A stretch of DNA of 64,000 nucleotides from an uncultured Cytophagales bacterium (GTDB lineage Bacteria > Bacteroidota > Bacteroidia > Cytophagales > Thermoflexibacteraceae), in NCBI GenBank assembly GCA_938039675.1, contig CALHUI010000015.1:209185-273184 (forward strand). Direction: 5' to 3'. The notes under the pieces were generated by a model. It was not told the origin of the DNA, did not search any database, and saw only the letters and a program-made list of their open reading frames with translations. Every line of letters begins with the position of its first letter. Position 1 is the first letter of the stretch. The position numbers and the translations under genes are program-made. Positions 63,206 to 64,000 of the stretch are shown here, piece after piece.

Positions 63206-63808
63206 CTATTGTGCAATATCGTTGTTTACACGGTAAACCCACTCCATTTTCTTTTTATCATATACACTCATTTCATTGGGCCACTCAATAAAAAGTGGAC
63301 TCATTAGATACATGTTTACATTTCCTGACTTAACGAACTCTCGGAATAATTCCTCGCCACGTATCAATAAAGAGTCATCGGGCATGCAAGGAGTTACAAA
63401 TACTTCTTCAAAGTCATACAGTTGGTTATTACATTTTTTAAAACGTCCGCCAACTCCTCGATTGTAATTTTTGGCATTTCGTGCCGGACGAATAACATAG
63501 AAAAGGTGCGTACTATCTGGTGTAATATGATAAAATTTAAGTTGAAACTTAGGTAGTTGTGCTGCAAAATAGCGCCGAAAAGGCAACTCCGTACGCTGGT
63601 TGTTCAAACTGCGCATATTTTCAGGCAATGTGTAAATACGGGAAATGATATCTACCATTAATGTTTCTTTATCTGCCTGTGTTAGATACGTGTCAGGATT
63701 ATAAATTCTTTGCTCTTTAGTTTGAAGGCATGCGCTTAACAATAGCAAGAAAAGAGCGATAAGTAGAGGCAATCGGATAATATACGACACTTTCAAGAAG
63801 CTGTTCAT
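63206..63808 (-). CDS. Lipoprotein of unknown function
   Basis: A 200-residue protein with N-terminus MNSFLKVSYIIRLPLLIALF, a leucine run and a lipobox (LSAC). The mature part has conserved-looking segments YLTQADKETLMVDIISRIYTLPENM, FYHITPDSTHLFYVIRPARN and NRGVGGRFKKC. Not recognised. It follows 15 bases after a terminator, so it has its own promoter or reads through from the upstream partial gene. Confidence 0.7.
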   Translation of the reverse strand: MNSFLKVSYIIRLPLLIALFLLLLSACLQTKEQRIYNPDTYLTQADKETLMVDIISRIYTLPENMRSLNNQRTELPFRRYFAAQLPKFQLKFYHITPDSTHLFYVIRPARNAKNYNRGVGGRFKKCNNQLYDFEEVFVTPCMPDDSLLIRGEELFREFVKSGNVNMYLMSPLFIEWPNEMSVYDKKKMEWVYRVNNDIAQ

Positions 63809-63821
63809 ATTCTAAAAATTT

Positions 63822-63851
63822 AACAGGTACAGCAATTAATCTGTACCTGTT
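63822..63851 (-). terminator. Terminator downstream of the final partial gene
   Basis: A perfect 11-bp stem (AACAGGTACAG and its complement) with an 8-base loop; on the minus strand it is followed by AAATTTTT. It lies 16 bases past the stop of the last gene. Confidence 0.7.
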
Positions 63852-63867
63852 AGTTATGTGGCCAATA

Positions 63868-64000
63868 TTATCTGTATTCTTTCAATTGAGGATTCCATTC
63901 AGCCCAACCTCTTGTCCAATCAGTTGTACCGAAAGCCCCACGGAAAGCTACATTTTCAAAGCCTGTTAAACCTTGGAAGTTGGCACCTGTCAGCAGTGGG
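63868..64000 (-). CDS. C-terminal end of a Bacteroidota surface protein (partial)
   Basis: The minus-strand frame that enters from the window edge ends at a TAA at 63870-63868. The visible 43 residues are ...LLTGANFQGLTGFENVAF, then RGAFGTTDWTRGWAEWNP and QLKEYR. The RGAFG...W..GW..WNP end is typical of large secreted or surface-anchored Bacteroidota proteins. The rest lies outside the window. Confidence 0.7.
   Translation of the reverse strand, partial: PLLTGANFQGLTGFENVAFRGAFGTTDWTRGWAEWNPQLKEYR

Noticed and set aside
1..64000. CRISPR arrays, IS elements, integrases, prophage genes, tRNA and rRNA genes
   Set aside because: None was seen. No regularly spaced direct repeats, transposase motifs or tRNA cloverleafs were noticed in the intergenic stretches; absence of tRNAs was judged by eye only.

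Overview
The window is chromosomal DNA from a Bacteroidota bacterium, most likely of the Cytophagales type. The evidence is moderate GC, promoters of the TAnnTTTG/TTG class, a final partial gene ending in a GAFGTTDWTRGW-type surface-protein tail, many lipoproteins and secreted proteins, a TPR-containing histidine kinase, a DUF1573 protein and a plant/animal-like group II amino acid decarboxylase. The lineage is inferred from protein style; no 16S rRNA gene is present. About 50 genes fill the window densely. I see no rRNA, tRNA, CRISPR array, insertion sequence, integrase or phage gene.

Layout. 1-8.7 kb: a partial exported protein (-), pheA, a MarC-family membrane protein, leuD with an overlapping membrane protein, a frameshifted deoxynucleoside kinase, and a plus-strand cluster of a Tat-type exported flavoprotein, an exported double-VOC protein and a membrane GAF/PAS sensor. 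8.2-18.3 kb: ctpA with a flavin reductase, divergent uvrA, a tandem AAA ATPase with duplicated N-terminal beta modules, a small outer-membrane-type protein and an exported M24 peptidase. 18.3-28.4 kb: a DUF1573 protein, a histidine kinase/response regulator pair, an FkbM methyltransferase, and a complete tetR-tolC-MFP-RND efflux operon with a clear palindromic operator. 28.5-39 kb: an unknown acidic protein, a large FtsX-type permease, htpG, an anti-sigma/STAS pair, hmgA and a DUF2339 membrane protein with a small partner. 39-50 kb: an A-type Fe-S-like protein, aroQ, pdxH, a surface lipoprotein, a large alpha-2-macroglobulin lipoprotein and a TPR histidine kinase. 50-64 kb: a PAP2-like protein with an altered catalytic residue, a DinB protein, an acyltransferase, an amino acid decarboxylase, a lipoprotein hydrolase, an exported protein, speA-aroB, a glycosyltransferase/LpxH-like pair, a class III aminotransferase, a BadF-type kinase, a lipoprotein and a partial surface protein.

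Most of the window is housekeeping metabolism (aromatic amino acids, leucine, B6, polyamine), envelope maintenance, efflux and signalling. Nothing resembles a defence island. The least explained items are the AAA protein with two beta modules and two AAA domains (13500-16127), the exported flavoprotein/VOC pair, and the PAP2 protein whose nucleophilic His is Cys. Eight hairpin terminators and several Bacteroidota-type promoters can be read directly.
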